From the NCBI RefSeq assembly GCF_945859685.1, contig NC_079149.1:16837118-16901117 (forward strand): DNA of 64,000 nt, in the 5' to 3' direction. The notes under the pieces are model-generated. The model worked only from the letters and a program-made list of their open reading frames with translations. It did not search any database and was not told the origin of the DNA. This document shows positions 1-11,380 of this stretch, piece by piece (positions within the stretch are counted from its first letter, which is position 1; the number at the start of each line of letters is the position of its first letter). A program made the position numbers and the translations under genes. The DNA is from Eupeodes corollae (taxonomy: Eukaryota > Arthropoda > Insecta > Diptera > Syrphidae).

Positions 1-191
1 GTTTATTTTTTTATATTTTTTTTTACAAAGAGTTAATATATTTAAAGCAAATCAATTGTTCGTAGTGCCTAAAATGCGTTATATTTTCTATGAATAGACA
101 ATTGAATAAAAAGTAAAATGTCTAAATTCTAAAATAATTTGTTTTTTATTATGTTGACGTGACGTCTCATCAAAAGAATGTAGAATTTATT

Positions 192-1229
192 TTACACGAC
201 GGCATTACGTTGTTCAGAAGTTGGAAGTGTTCCTGATTCGATGTGAACAAGTCCAAAAGTGTTTGTTCTTTCATTGGCACCATTGGAGGCTGCTCCAGCA
301 ACTGTAGCCGATGTTTCAGCTAATTCTCTCAAGCCTACAAAATTCTTCATTACTTCTTCGTAGGTTGGAGGTAGATCAATTTTTAAAGTTGCATCACTGC
401 CTCGACGGTTGTTTGCTCCACCATTTGATCGATTGCTGTTTGTATCGACAGAATAACTTACAGTTGATAATTGATTTTGACGGGATGCTATAAATATGAA
501 CACAAATTATTTTTATTGGGATTTTTTAACAGTCGCTGATTCGAAATACTACAAAATCAGTAAAGAAGTATAAAGTCAAATAAAAATTATCTTCTTTTAG
601 CTGAATCATCTTTCGTGGGTATTAAATACGCCCATAGTAAATCAAATGTTAAATAAAAGGTATTAAAGATCACTCAGATAAGATAAATGAAACAAGCCCC
701 CACATAAAGCTTGTTTGGGGAGCAATTTAAAAATATATAATGCCCCTTCACAATAACAAAAGCTTTTTTATTGTCACTCTGCACTGAGAATCGAAAAACC
801 GAAGGATTATAATTTGTGTAAGTAAACTAAACATTTCTAGAGATATTAATAAATTCATCACAAAATAATCTGTATAGCCCACCTATATGTTGCCTTAGAG
901 TAGCATTTCTAGCTTGGAATCGTTTCCGCTTAAATGCAATCTATTCAAAACGAAAATGAACACTTTCTTTTTGTAACAAAATTTGATATATTTTTGCAAA
1001 GTACCTTTATTAGAAGTACAATAAAAACAAACACTAGAACTCCAACGAAACATCCATATACAGCAAAGCCTTGGCTGGCTGCATACGAATCATTTGGATT
1101 AACTATGAATGGTGGTCGAGTTGGAGGTGGAAGTGGAATTGGAATAACACCTGGAGGAATAGGTACAGTCCAATTAAACGAAATATTACTCGCCATAGCG
1201 AGTAGTGTGTTTATCACTATACTATACAA
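192..1229 (-). CDS. Small single-pass membrane protein with cytoplasmic PPxY motif (gene model incomplete)
   Basis: Two minus-strand coding blocks look like exons of one gene. The upstream block (1229 to 1005) starts with a short hydrophobic stretch, a proline-rich ectodomain (repeated PPP and PIP) and then a strong membrane segment rich in V, F, I and L; it ends at a good donor (AAG|GTACTT at 1005). The downstream block begins after TTTATAG at 487 and ends with a stop at 192; it is Ser/Asn/Thr-rich with LPPTYEEV, a PPxY-type ligand for WW domains of Nedd4-class ubiquitin ligases. The two blocks do not join in frame (block 1 ends in phase 0, block 2 needs one extra base), so a middle exon or another junction in 488-1004 is missing from this model. 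By inference it is a type I membrane protein sorted through Nedd4. The start could also be the internal Met of MASN. I do not recognise the family. Confidence 0.5.
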
Positions 1230-1812
1230 TTATTTGGAAAGGACTAACTTTTGAAAAAAACAAAAAAATAAGATATTATTCGATAGCATACTTTTGATAA
1301 ATAAAATCAAGTTTTTGTTTGTATCTATAATAAATTGCTGATAAGTGCATGGGAATGATTTTTTGATGAATGATTGTTTTGTAAGCCTAGCAAACGAATT
1401 TTATTAGATAAAGACACTCAATTAATGCATACAAAATATTATTTTTTCAAAATAAATTATGGAATTTAAAATGAACTTTGGTCAGGAACTCAGTTTGAAA
1501 GAAAATCGTATAAAAATCATTCATAAATACCATGAAACTTGTATTTGATTAATGGACAAACAAAAAACTTTTAAATAACGTCATTTTATATTAAGACATG
1601 AAATATTGGTCTAATCTCATTTTTGATAATTAGGAACCGTCTTCGACTTTTTAAAACCCTGGCAACAAATAAATTTGCATCGTGACAGCACGTTATAGAA
1701 GTAGTATCTAACAAATGCTTTAAGCTACTATTCTAAGGAATCGAATCCGGACGACAAAATATGTTTATCCTACCTACTAACCATTATAATCTAGGTTTAC
1801 CAATTATGTACA
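1230..1812. other. AT-rich interval, no gene seen
   Basis: There is no long open frame, no splice-bounded coding block and no clear terminal repeat. It probably contains the promoter and 5'UTR of the PPxY gene just to its left. Confidence 0.4.
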
Positions 1813-2023
1813 TTAAGGCTTACTTTCCGATGAATTTTTTAACTTTCTTGTCATCAAGAAACTCTTCCAAGCCATCAACAGCAACTAAAAACAAAATTAG
1901 ATAATTACCAACTGATTTGATTTAGGCAAATAGAATATTTATATGTATATTACTTACTTTCCAAAAGAACAATAAGAAGGGTAAAAAGATTAAAAATAGA
2001 AGCCATATAGCGATTCCATCCAT
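1813..2023 (-). CDS. Candidate two-exon micropeptide gene
   Basis: On minus, an exon ending GGAAA|GTAAGT (exon end 1958) and an exon beginning after GTTTTTAG (1884) flank a 73-base intron. Two overlapping frames stay open across this junction. Frame A starts at 2006 and stops at 1820: 37 residues, a hydrophobic leader (MASIFNLFTLLIVLLE) followed by a charged tail with LEEFLDDKKVKKF. Frame B starts at 2023 in a better initiation context (AAAAATGG) and stops at 1813: 45 residues, a membrane-like segment (LLFLIFLPFLLFFW) and a basic tail. The strong donor and short intron are seen directly; that either frame is translated is inference. I recognise no family. It could instead be part of a larger untranslated transcript. 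Confidence 0.35.
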
Positions 2024-2781
2024 TTTTCACACATCTAATTGTTTAAATTATTTCTAACAGCCCTTACTATCATTTTCGGAATAGACACAACGACTATGGT
2101 TAGCTTCTAAGATTATAAATATTCCCACGCCGCGAGATGTTTCAAGTTAAACCAACGATTATTAAATGAATTTCAAATTTAAGCCCTAAGTAATTTCAAG
2201 TTGATGAGATAAGATTTAAAATTAAAAAAAATAAAAGACGCTAGCCTGAGTAATGGGTTTATTTTTTTCTTTTTGCTACGCAGTCATAATATAAAACCTT
2301 TATGGTTTTGTTATCTAAAGCTTTTGAATATTCTTCTTTTTTTTGACTGACTGAAAGATGAAATGTTAGATGATGTGAAGATAATACATTTATATTTAAA
2401 CTAGCATATCAGATGAATTTATCATTGTTTCGGTCCAAATTAGTTCACTCGGAACGCTGAAAGTGATTTAAATTAGAATCAATAATTGTTGCTAATACGA
2501 AATATAATTCGTATTATTCTTGTCCAAGTATCTTTCATATTTACCTTTGTCTGATGTATAATAGATTTTAAGTTGATAAAGAGGCTTTGGTGTTTTTTAT
2601 TAACGTGTAAAGATAATCAAATCAAAAGTTCGTTGAACTAATGAATGTATTTTTATACACTTAATTTTAAAATTTCAATATCATTTAAATAAACAAGGAA
2701 GCCCAAAAAATGATTGTTTTGTAGTGTGAAATGGGGTAAAAACAATAAAATGTCAATTCGATCATAAGCACCTACACTTAT
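2024..2781. other. AT-rich interval, no gene seen
   Basis: No coding block or RNA gene could be supported. Poly-A and poly-T tracts are common. Confidence 0.4.
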
Positions 2782-3290
2782 TGGGCAGGTTCAGCATCAT
2801 AAAGGACTTCATTTGCAGCCAACTTCATTCTTTGAACGTACATTTGGACCGATGGAACTAGTTAGTTTTCCAAGTGTCATGAATTTCAAATTCAGAACTT
2901 TACTTCATAAAACTCTACTTTAAGTTTATAGTACAAGAACTACCAAACACATTATTGTCTACAAAACACTCCTTAAACAAGCTACAAGTCCATTACGATT
3001 TGTCTTTTGTATTGTAAAGAAACATTACTTATTTCTTTTTTAAATTGACGAGGTTATGCAGAAAATAAATAAATCATAAAGTAATAAAGTTCAGCTTTCA
3101 GTTGAATGAAAAAACATGTTCAACTGTCATCTTGATAGAAGTAGACTTGGCTTAATAGTTAGGGAGATTTTTCTTGACTAACTTTCCATTAAAGTTGCCT
3201 TATTTGGAAGGTAATTTTTTGGCAGCTGGCCAATCAGATACTAGAAACTTGACAAACTTTCAAGTTCCTTATGTTGTCTGAACCTGCCCA
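2782..3290. mobile_element. Non-autonomous TIR element (family 1 MITE), full-length copy
   Basis: The ends form an inverted repeat: TGGGCAGGTTCAG at the left and CTGAACCTGCCCA at the right, with further matches inward (CATAA). The 509-base interior has no long frame. Related sequence recurs at 8281-8395 (reverse, partial), 21550-23013 (split by Tc1) and 42590-44060 (split by a CACTG element), so this is a dispersed family. The flanks ACACTTATT and ACTCTTACA agree at six of nine positions, which could be a decayed 9-bp target duplication. The superfamily is not assigned. Confidence 0.75.
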
Positions 3291-3296
3291 CTCTTA

Positions 3297-4009
3297 CAGC
3301 CCTATTATGGTTACCAAATATCAACACGATATTTGATAATAGTTGATAATTATCAACAAAATTAATGCATCGGTATTATGGTGATCAATTATCAATATTT
3401 TTGATAAATAGTGAATTAAAAGATCTATTGTGAATAGCTTTATTGATAAAATCGGTATTACGGCTATCAAGCATATTGATACCCATCAAATATTCTATCA
3501 GCTACAAAATCTTCGTTGACAAATGTATCAAACATTCGTTAATGGTAAAGAATTGTAATTTAAATACGATTTATAATTTTTTTTTTGTAGTTTTTATTGA
3601 ATATGAAGAACAAAGAACGAAATGCCTTCACTAGAATTGTTGTTTGAACGCAATTGTACTGAGGAACTAAGGTTTTTTCTCCATTAGTTCCACAAGCATT
3701 TCTATTTGTTTTATGTTGCTAACTATTCTACTCCTAAATAAACAAAACATTATTAAGAAAAAAGAGAAATTTATTTAATGAAAACAACTTTCATTATTCC
3801 GCCGAAATTATTTATAGACCAAAACACAAGAACTGAACACAAATGACAAACGTCAAATACCAAACAAAACCTATTCATAATCGTATATTGATAAGTATTC
3901 ACAATGGGTGAAAAAGTATCATTTGATACTCATAATACCAAATTATCAATAAATTGATAGAACTTATCAATTATCAAATAATTGATAGTTGATAGCCATA
4001 ATACGGCTG
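3297..4009. mobile_element. Harbinger-like MITE with TTA target duplication
   Basis: The terminal repeats are CAGCCCTATTATGG and CCATAATACGGCTG, flanked on both sides by TTA (3294-3296 and 4010-4012). The interior is rich in short GATAATTATCAA-type inverted motifs and carries no transposase. A 3-bp TTA duplication is typical of PIF/Harbinger elements, so the superfamily is inferred from that alone. It lies three bases from the end of the preceding MITE. Confidence 0.7.
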
Positions 4010-4167
4010 TTAGTTAATTTGTTTTTCCTGGATTTGAATAAAAAGCTGTTGCATTTAATTGCTTTGGGGTCTATTCCATAACATAAAAAGTAAAGTAACG
4101 GTTAAGCTTCTTAGAACCTAGTAAACAATACAATTTTCAACAATAACTGTCTTAACTAGAGGTTAAT

Positions 4168-4983
4168 GGGCGCTGTAAATAAAAACGAGTAGGACAAGCA
4201 AATACTTAAACATATTAAAATAACAAGTAAAAGCCAAAATTGAAGTAAATAAAACAATTATTTACTCTTACTCGCGAGTAAATACTTGAGAGGCTAGTAA
4301 AACCCGGAAAATGCCAATTTTAGTGTGAATAAACGCAAGTAAATACTTCTGTAGCAAGTAAATATTCGTCTATTCCGTCAACCCGACCCCAGACTTGCAG
4401 TCGTGCTTGTACACGAAAGATGGCTGCATTTATGAACGTGCGTGGTGTGAAACGTTATAGAGACCGGCGTGATATAAGTCCCGATCTATTAAAGGACTAT
4501 AACGGTTTGAGATCGAAAACGTAGATTTTCTCACTTAGCACTTACTTGATGAATACACTGATGCATGGGGTGGATACGTTAGTGATCCAAGATTCCAAAA
4601 TGGTTTTGCCAACGACATGAGGGTTGAAAGAAGTACCGCCATCAGAAAATGTCCAAGTCTATTGGATAAAATAGTATGGAAGTCGAAGATTGGATAAAAT
4701 TTCCACGCATTATTTAAGATATGGATCAGGCCAAGGCAGATTTGGCTTCAAAATTTCGCATTTCGACTGTCATTGGTGCTTAAAACAACAATTATTTACT
4801 TGCCTTTTTTGTGAATTCAGTTGTCTCGCGAGTAAATTCTTGCTATTATACCCTCGGGTTGACGAGTACACGGTCACAAGTAAACTCGACGATTTATTCA
4901 CATCGGTTTACTTGGAGTTCAAATACTCGTTACACTTTACTTGTAATTAAATACTCGTCATACTGGTTTTATTCACACCGCCC
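4168..4983 (+). mobile_element. Internally deleted Harbinger-type transposon
   Basis: The TIRs are GGGCGCTGTAAATAAAA (left) and, reversed, GGGCGGTGTGAATAAAA (right). AAT directly flanks both ends (4165-4167 and 4984-4986) as a 3-bp duplication. Subterminal regions are packed with variants of a CGAGTAAATACT motif in both orientations. The core keeps transposase relics on plus: near 4420-4520 an open stretch starting MAAFMNVRG, and near 4686-4775 the residues EDWIKFPR, then after a stop DQAKADLASKFRISTVIGA, which resembles the segment before the first catalytic Asp of Harbinger nucleases (normally IPGVIG.ID). The protein is broken by stops. Confidence 0.7.
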
Positions 4984-5728
4984 AATGTACAATTAACTTA
5001 TTGGGTGGATTAAGTACAAAATCGCACAGATAACTGCTAGTTAATAGCATTGAAACTGCTATCATGGCAACATGGAATCTATGGACAAGTTGTAAGTTAA
5101 ACATTAACAAAATCAAATAAGTAAAACTCACATCTTTATCTCATAATTACACAAATAATACAATAAATCTGATGAGCTACCTGCTTTTAAAACAGAACAG
5201 ATATAAAATGTGCTGGTAAGATCAAATTGCAAAATTCTGAAGGTTGATGGGTGTCTATTAAATCTCCATGTTAACTTCTTTAAAATAAGTTTCATATCAC
5301 TTGAAGATAATTTTTCAACTAATATGAAATACATCTTAATATATTTGCAAAACCCTGTGCCACCTTTGAGAACCTGTTTGATTGGTCTAAAGGTTTTGCA
5401 ACAGGCAATCAAATTATACTTTTCCGGAGGTTTTTGTTGACCAAAGTTTGAATCCGGCCTCAAAATCAATTAATTTTTAAATAATATTGTTAAAAACAAA
5501 TAAAAATAATAATATTAAGAACGGGCAAATAACTAAAATCGGAGTTCAGAATCGAAATCAGCCCCAAAAATGAATTCTAGAACGTATTTTTCAAAAGAAT
5601 GGATATTATTACATTTTTTAAAGAAGACAAAGAGTAATCTATTTTGCGGTTTCAAAAGTATAGGGCTGGAATTCGGCATCTGTCAAACTAAGTTGTTTAA
5701 CTATTTTTGTGTCAGTTGAAAGTCTGAC

Positions 5729-6190
5729 ATTTACGAAAATGGATCGCTTAACTATCGTACAACGCATAAAGATATGTTAAAACCTACTACAAAAATGGTG
5801 GTTCTGCCACAGCCACATATTGCAATTTAAGAGCAATTAACTAAATTGTGAAGAAATTTGAAGATATTGGATTGGTTACAGATATTGGCAGGTCTGTGCA
5901 TCATCCTTTTGCTCGTACCACTGAAAATATCGCTACTGTAAGTGAAAGTGTTTCCGAAGACCGGAATGTGTCGGTTCCTCGTCGTCCACAGGAATAAGGA
6001 ATTTCTTGAGTAACATAATGGCATATTTTACATTTGGATCTATACCAACATCCATATAAAGTACAGCTCATTAAAGCCAGCTGACCATTCACAACGTTGT
6101 GTCAAAAAGTATTCGAAAATTACCTCAAAAGAATCGATTCTTGCAACAATTCGCGTTGTGGTCATTTAAATGATGAAGTATTTCACACAA
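5729..6190 (+). pseudogene. Decayed mariner-like transposase, N-terminal half
   Basis: The plus strand starts with ATGGATCGCTTAAC (MDRLTIVQRIKI), matching the helix-turn-helix start MNRLTNEQRLQII of the better preserved copy at 58748-59851. Further along, the ENIATVSESVSEDRNVS-like stretch and HPYKVQLIKAS followed by CQKVFENYL also match that copy. Frames are broken many times. No catalytic region was found, so the copy seems truncated near 6190. Confidence 0.65.
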
Positions 6191-6199
6191 ATTGTACAA

Positions 6200-6890
6200 G
6201 TACGATAAATTGGCTACCAAGAGTTCGTCGAAAACATTCACTTTTTAATATAGAAATGAGTTTTTTTATTTTTTTGTTTAGGAGTTAGGGGCAATTTTAG
6301 AAAGAATGACTTCAGTTGGAAAAAAAACTATATTAAAGCCACAATTCCACAATCGTCTAAGGCTGTTTTACTGACGGTTAAACCATTGAACCCATTGTGC
6401 CTTTGGTACGCCCTGAAAGGGAAGGGAACAATTAAAATTACTGGAAAGTTAGTCAAGGAAAATCTCTCTTACTTTTAATTCAAGTAAACCTGTGTCAAAA
6501 TTTCAGATGATCACAATTTTCAAAAAAAAAAAAATACAACTGGAAAATTACAATAACTAAAAAATAGTTATCCAGTATATAAAATAGCTTTATAATAAGA
6601 CGATGGATTTGATAAGAACAATCTGCTTACGGTAGGATTTAGCTGTAAAGAAATTTGAGTAATGTGTAAATTTTCATAACTTCATTTTTAATGTTTGTGA
6701 AACAGGCCCTAAAATCGTAAACTTATGTCCGTAAATTAATTTTAAGTAAAGTGTACTTGTGCTAAAATACATATCAGCTGGTAGATTTTTGTTTTCATTT
6801 AACTAAACGCTTGCTCCATTATTCGTATTAGCATTATTAAATATTTTACATTAGTAAAATAGAAAAAAGAGTAGTTTTTCTTTGTAAATA
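6200..6890. other. No gene seen
   Basis: This stretch is AT-rich. A short piece near 6440-6480 (GGAAAGTTAGTCAAG) resembles an internal part of the family 1 MITE in reverse orientation. Nothing else could be supported. Confidence 0.35.
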
Positions 6891-6899
6891 ATTATTTCT

Positions 6900-8250
6900 T
6901 GGTTTGTGTGTGCTGAAGTGCCCCAGCTTAACAAGATGCGCAGATCCTGCAGGGGTATTGACATCGAACCCCCTTCAGTAGTGGAAATTGAAACAGCGAT
7001 TAATCTCCTCAAAAACAACAAAGCAACCGGGCTTGACGGAGTACCAGCGAAATTCCTGAAAGCTGACCCCGCCACAGCAGCTTGTATCTTGCATCCACTT
7101 ATACGAACTGTTTGGGAAAACATCTCAATAACTACAACAATTGGCGTGGTATTACCGTTTTTCCCAAAGCTGATGGCAACTTTAATCCTCGATAAAGGCT
7201 AGAATTGAGACTAAGCTCAAGAGGAATCAGACTGGCTTTGACCATATCAACACCTTAAGCATTGTTCTTGAGCAGTCTGCAAAATTTCAAACGCCGCAAA
7301 ACCTCATGTTTGTAGGTTTTGAGAAGGCATTTGACCGAGAGTTAACCGAGAAAGTATATAGGGATCACTTCTTGGGAGAGGAATTCCGCCAAAAATTGTT
7401 GCCATTATAAAGGAGTCCTACAACAATGCAAGGTGTTTCGTGTTGCATGATGGGCAGCTATCCGACTCTTTCGAAGTGCGTCAGGGTGTGAGGCAAGGGG
7501 ATAGATGATGTTCTGACGGCCAGCGTCGGTACAACTGAGAGGCAAGGTATTCAATGGAGAAAGTTTGAAAGGCTTAGCCATTTAGACTATGCCGACGATA
7601 TATGTTTCAAGGCAAATAACACCAGTGGGCTGAACGAGATGTGTCATACTTTACGTGTGCAAGGAGAATCGTGCGGTCTTAAAATAAAAAGCAAAAAGAC
7701 AAAAATAATGCTAACAGGCCCCCCAACACAACATCGTATTATTCTGCATGACACGCCACGGTACGGATCTGGACGTAAAAAGCAGAATAAATAAAGCTCG
7801 CGTTGCCTTTGGTGCTCTACCCCAAATTTGGAGATCCAGTCAAGTCTCCTTACGCACAAAACTGAAATTCTTCGAATCCAATGTGAAATCCGTGCTATTA
7901 TATGCTTGTGAAACATGGAGTCTCGAGAAAATCGCAGGCTTTTGTGAACCGCTGTCTGCGTCACATTCTTAAAATTCACTGGCCACAAACCATATATAAC
8001 CAGGAATTGTGGCGTAGGACAGGTCAGAGGCGCTTGGACATCGACATCAGAAAGCGCCAATGGCAATGGATTGGTCACACACTGAGAAAACCAAACGATG
8101 ATATTGCGAAGCAGTCCTTTGTCCAGTCCAGTCCAGTGCTATCGGAAGCTAACACCCAGAAAAAGACGTGGCCACAGTTAAGGTATCTAGCTGCAGATCG
8201 AGAAGGATGGAGACGTTTTGTTGACGCCCTATGCCCCGTACGGGGTTAGA
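6900..8250 (+). pseudogene. Degenerate non-LTR retrotransposon, RT domain to C-terminus
   Basis: Plus-strand frames carry successive landmarks of a reverse transcriptase of the type often annotated as endonuclease-reverse transcriptase. These are IEPPSVVEIETAINLLKNNK and GLDGVPAKFL (6960-7060), FEKAFDRE (7320), a QGVRQG-like stretch (7490), LDYADDIC (7588-7612), SVLLYACETWS (7890) and the C-terminal RRLDIDIRKRQWQWIGHTLRKP (8030-8095), ending near DALCPVRG at 8246. At least four frameshifts and a small deletion before the YADD region break it. It lies only 300 bp upstream of Ccs. Confidence 0.85.
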
Positions 8251-8280
8251 GGACCTGATGATGATGGTTTTTTCTAAAGG

Positions 8281-8395
8281 CGAAGTGAATCTTGTAAAGC
8301 TCCTGAAAAACTTACCAGTTGCCTTGATGTAAATTTACGTTCAAAGAATGCAGTTGACTGCAAATAAGACCCTTGTGTTGCCTGGACATGTCCAT
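8281..8395 (-). repeat. Terminal fragment of family 1 MITE
   Basis: On minus, GCAGTCAACTGCATTCTTTG and the following bases match the left part of the element at 2782 and the copy at 21560. It is a solo end, about 150 bp upstream of the Ccs start codon, so it may sit within the Ccs promoter region. Confidence 0.6.
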
Positions 8396-8545
8396 TGTGT
8401 TTAACAATTAAAAGTGTTTTCACATTACAGCGGCTTTTTCTTATCAAACGCCAAATCAGCTGCATCATTTTTATTACACAAAATGTCAAAACATTCCCAA
8501 AATTTCTGTACGTGTTTTTAATTTTTTCAACAAAATTATCAGAAA

Positions 8546-9524
8546 ATGAGTGAAATAAAGGTAAATAAAAGAATAACATTCTCATAAAATGATAGCTAAC
8601 AATTTGTTTAATCTAGATTGAATTTGCTGTACAGATGTCGGGGGAGAAATGCGCCGAAAAAGTTAAAAAATCTCTAGAAGGTGTTGGTAATATAGCTATA
8701 GATTTAAAAGAAGGCCGGGTCGTAGTAACTACAAAACACCCATGGTCAGATATTCAAGACAGAATTGAACGAACAGGTAGAACTGCAGTTCTCTGTGGTT
8801 TTGGAGGTATGTTTTTTTCAATATTTTTACAACACGATATGATAGAGACTTATGCGTTATCTTAATTAGGAAAATCTGCGGTTGCAATGATAAACAACTC
8901 TGATTTAACAAAAAGTTCTAAGATCCAAGGTGTTGTTAGATTCTCAGCAATAAGCAATGATGATTGTGGTTGTGTAGTTGATGGTGTTATAGATGGATTA
9001 ACTCCTGGACTACATGGAATCCATCTACACGAATGTGGCGACATATCTGCTGGATGTGCTTCACTTGGTGGACACTATAATCCCAGAGGTTCCCCGCATG
9101 GATCACCAGAGAATTCAGCAGACAAACGACATGTTGGGGATTTGGGTAATATAAGAGCTGATGAAGAGGGTCGAGCAACATTCCGATTTCTTGACCCTTT
9201 GGTAGAAGTATGGGACATAATTGGAAGATCAGTAGTTGTCACAGAGAATCCAGATGACTTTGGTCGAGGCGGCAATAAAGAGAGTCTTATTGATGGCAAC
9301 AGTGGTGATAGGTAAGATAGATTTTATCTTTGTTTTAAATAAAAGATTTTGTGTTGATGTTTGGTTTTGCTTTTTGTTGTAGGATTGCATGTGGAATAAT
9401 TGCAAGGTCAGCAGGAATTTTACAGAACTACAAAAAAATCTGCGCCTGTGACGGAGTCACATTGTGGGATGAAAGGAATAAACCTCTGGCAGGTGGTAAT
9501 CGCAATGCAAATGGAAAGGTGTAA
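8546..9524 (+). CDS. Ccs: Copper chaperone for superoxide dismutase (CCS)
   Basis: Four exons: 8546-8560, 8617-8806, 8870-9311 and 9383-9524; 262 residues, normal for insect CCS. The first exon encodes only MSEIK; exon 2 continues IEFAVQM, the usual start of the fly protein. Domain I (about 1-70) has the heavy-metal-associated fold pattern but no MxCxxC; only one Cys (SGEKC) remains. Domain II (about 85-225) is SOD-like: HLHEC, GGHYNP, SPHGSP, RHVGDLGN and DPLVEVWDIIGR. Domain III carries the CAC (CxC) motif at residues 236-238, which delivers copper and helps form the disulphide in Cu/Zn SOD1 in the cytosol. All junctions are GT-AG and in frame. An AATAAA lies just after the stop (about 9538). 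The loss of domain I cysteines also occurs in Drosophila, so copper transfer probably depends on domain III. Confidence 0.95.
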
Positions 9525-9599
9525 TTTTTGTAAAAAAATAAAGAATAAAATGAGATACGAATTAATTTGTTCTTCAATTCTAATTCAGTTAAAAACTGT

Positions 9600-10540
9600 A
9601 GTTAGACTTTGAGTATTTAGGTGCATTAGGGTCATGAACACCTTTAAATTGATAAAATACAGTCCGAGCAATTAGGAAAAGAGGATAGCATACCATTAGG
9701 ATAGAGGTGATACCGATGAACATTTTTTTTTAAATGTCTAGCCTAATAAAGCATTCCACATTCGTGTAGTGCAGTTTAAAAATTAATCTCTATACTTAAT
9801 ACTTTCGAAATCGGGAAGGATGCAACTGACTATTTAATGACAACAGTCTCCTAGCATTTCCTGAGTGCTCTTTTTAATTACGTCCAAGTGACTTAACACT
9901 GTTATTGGGGAACCAAATACGAAAACTGTACTCTAGTTTAGAGTGCATAAGGACCTTATAGATAACACCCAAGCAATAGGGTTCAAAAATTCATGCCTAG
10001 AAAAGGAAGCTGTGTAGTCTCCTTGATGCCAGTACCAACCATGGAATTTGGCAATCTAGGAGGTATACACTTTAGCGGCAGTAGACATAATCCGTTCGTA
10101 ATGCAAAATTTTAAGAGGTTTTCCACTACGAACGTATTTGGCTTTATTTTTGTTCGAGATTCCTAAAAGTTCTCGATTACAATGGAATGCGTGATAGTGC
10201 TGATTATTTCCTTGTCAAGGTCAGAACTTAATGAGCTTATCATACTCTACTGTTGGTAGTCTATATGTGAATCCAAAAACCAATTGGAAAAGGTAACATC
10301 TTTCCTCTACTATTGAATTAAATGGGTCAATCAATACAAGAAGAATTTTGTGGACGTACACAGCCATTCTGTTACCAATTTTATCATATGGATCGATTGC
10401 GTGGTGGCCCGTGCTTAAGAAAAAAATATAATATCGTCAAACTAAAGAAGGTTCAAAGAACAGTTAGTGTCGGAACTACAGATGTCCTAAATAATATTTT
10501 TACCTCTTTCCACTTGACCTACACATTAAATACTTAGTAT
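9600..10540. other. Probable decayed retroelement sequence, no host gene
   Basis: No intact frame was found. Minus-strand fragments near 9840-9990 (for example YKVLMHSKLEYSF) resemble the C-terminal part of a non-LTR reverse transcriptase, but decay is heavy. Confidence 0.3.
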
Positions 10541-10544
10541 CGTA

Positions 10545-11125
10545 CAGTGCTCTAAGACTGCACCCCTACATTGAGCCTCAGCAGTGATTTTAAAGTCAGT
10601 CCTTCTGCATGAAAGGCTTGGGAGGATGGCACAGTTACGATAGACTTCGATACTACTATCTTTACTCGCGGGTCAAAGATGGAGTGTGAAGTTGGCGTGG
10701 AGTATTTTATCCGAGCCCTTAAATATCTCTTTATCTTTCCGGTTACCTGATTTTGTCAGTGTAGGAAAGCATGCAAAATACTCAAGTCAAATACTAAAAC
10801 AAATACACGTCTATCAGTACAGACAGACAGAAAGCTGTTAAGGCTATCGAATTGGCTACACTTTCTTCTAACAAACAATGCCGAGCTGAACTAGGCAGTC
10901 TAAACATCTCCATGTCACTCCTAATATTGTTTCCATAGCGGCATAAAGGAAAATTAACAGCCTGATTAGTTGTCTGGGGAAGGATTAGATGTTCATAGCT
11001 TACTTGCGGAAAAGGTAAACATTCCTCTAAGCGCTATGAAGGCTAACTTGTACATGACACTGGTTGAAGGGAGAATATGTAGCAAAACTGAGCTTTCCTC
11101 ACAATACACATTATAGTAGTTGCGG
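10545..11125 (+). pseudogene. RNase H and tail of a decayed non-LTR retrotransposon
   Basis: On plus, in shifting frames: a KSVLLHERLGRMAQL-like stretch (about 10590-10640), GSKMECEVGV (RNase H start, about 10670), TDRQKAVKAIELA (second RNase H block, about 10825), KQCRAELGSLNIS (about 10877) and NIPLSAMKANLYMTLVE (about 11010-11065). The order matches the C-terminal RNase H of I/Loa/R1-like elements. Many frameshifts are present. Confidence 0.7.
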
Positions 11126-11380
11126 ATGGAACAACATAAAATAAACTGCGATTCAATTCCTTTGCAATTTGCTGCCCTGTCCAGCTTTATAATATCATCC
11201 TTTGGACAGGCATTCTTAAACGAACTTTTTGAAATTTTCCGAAATAAACATCAAATACTTAAATACATTTGTGAAATCTGCAAAATGGTTCTAGCGTTGA
11301 CTCACTGAGATGTCATTTTGTAAATCCACTATAACATACCATTTTTCATTCACATGTCTGTCTAATGAGTTTTTTGGTTG

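Noticed and set aside
5128..5469. 113-residue minus frame with some hydrophobic stretches, briefly considered as a chemoreceptor fragment
   Set aside because: No conserved receptor motif, no splice context and no partner exons; it lies among transposon remains.
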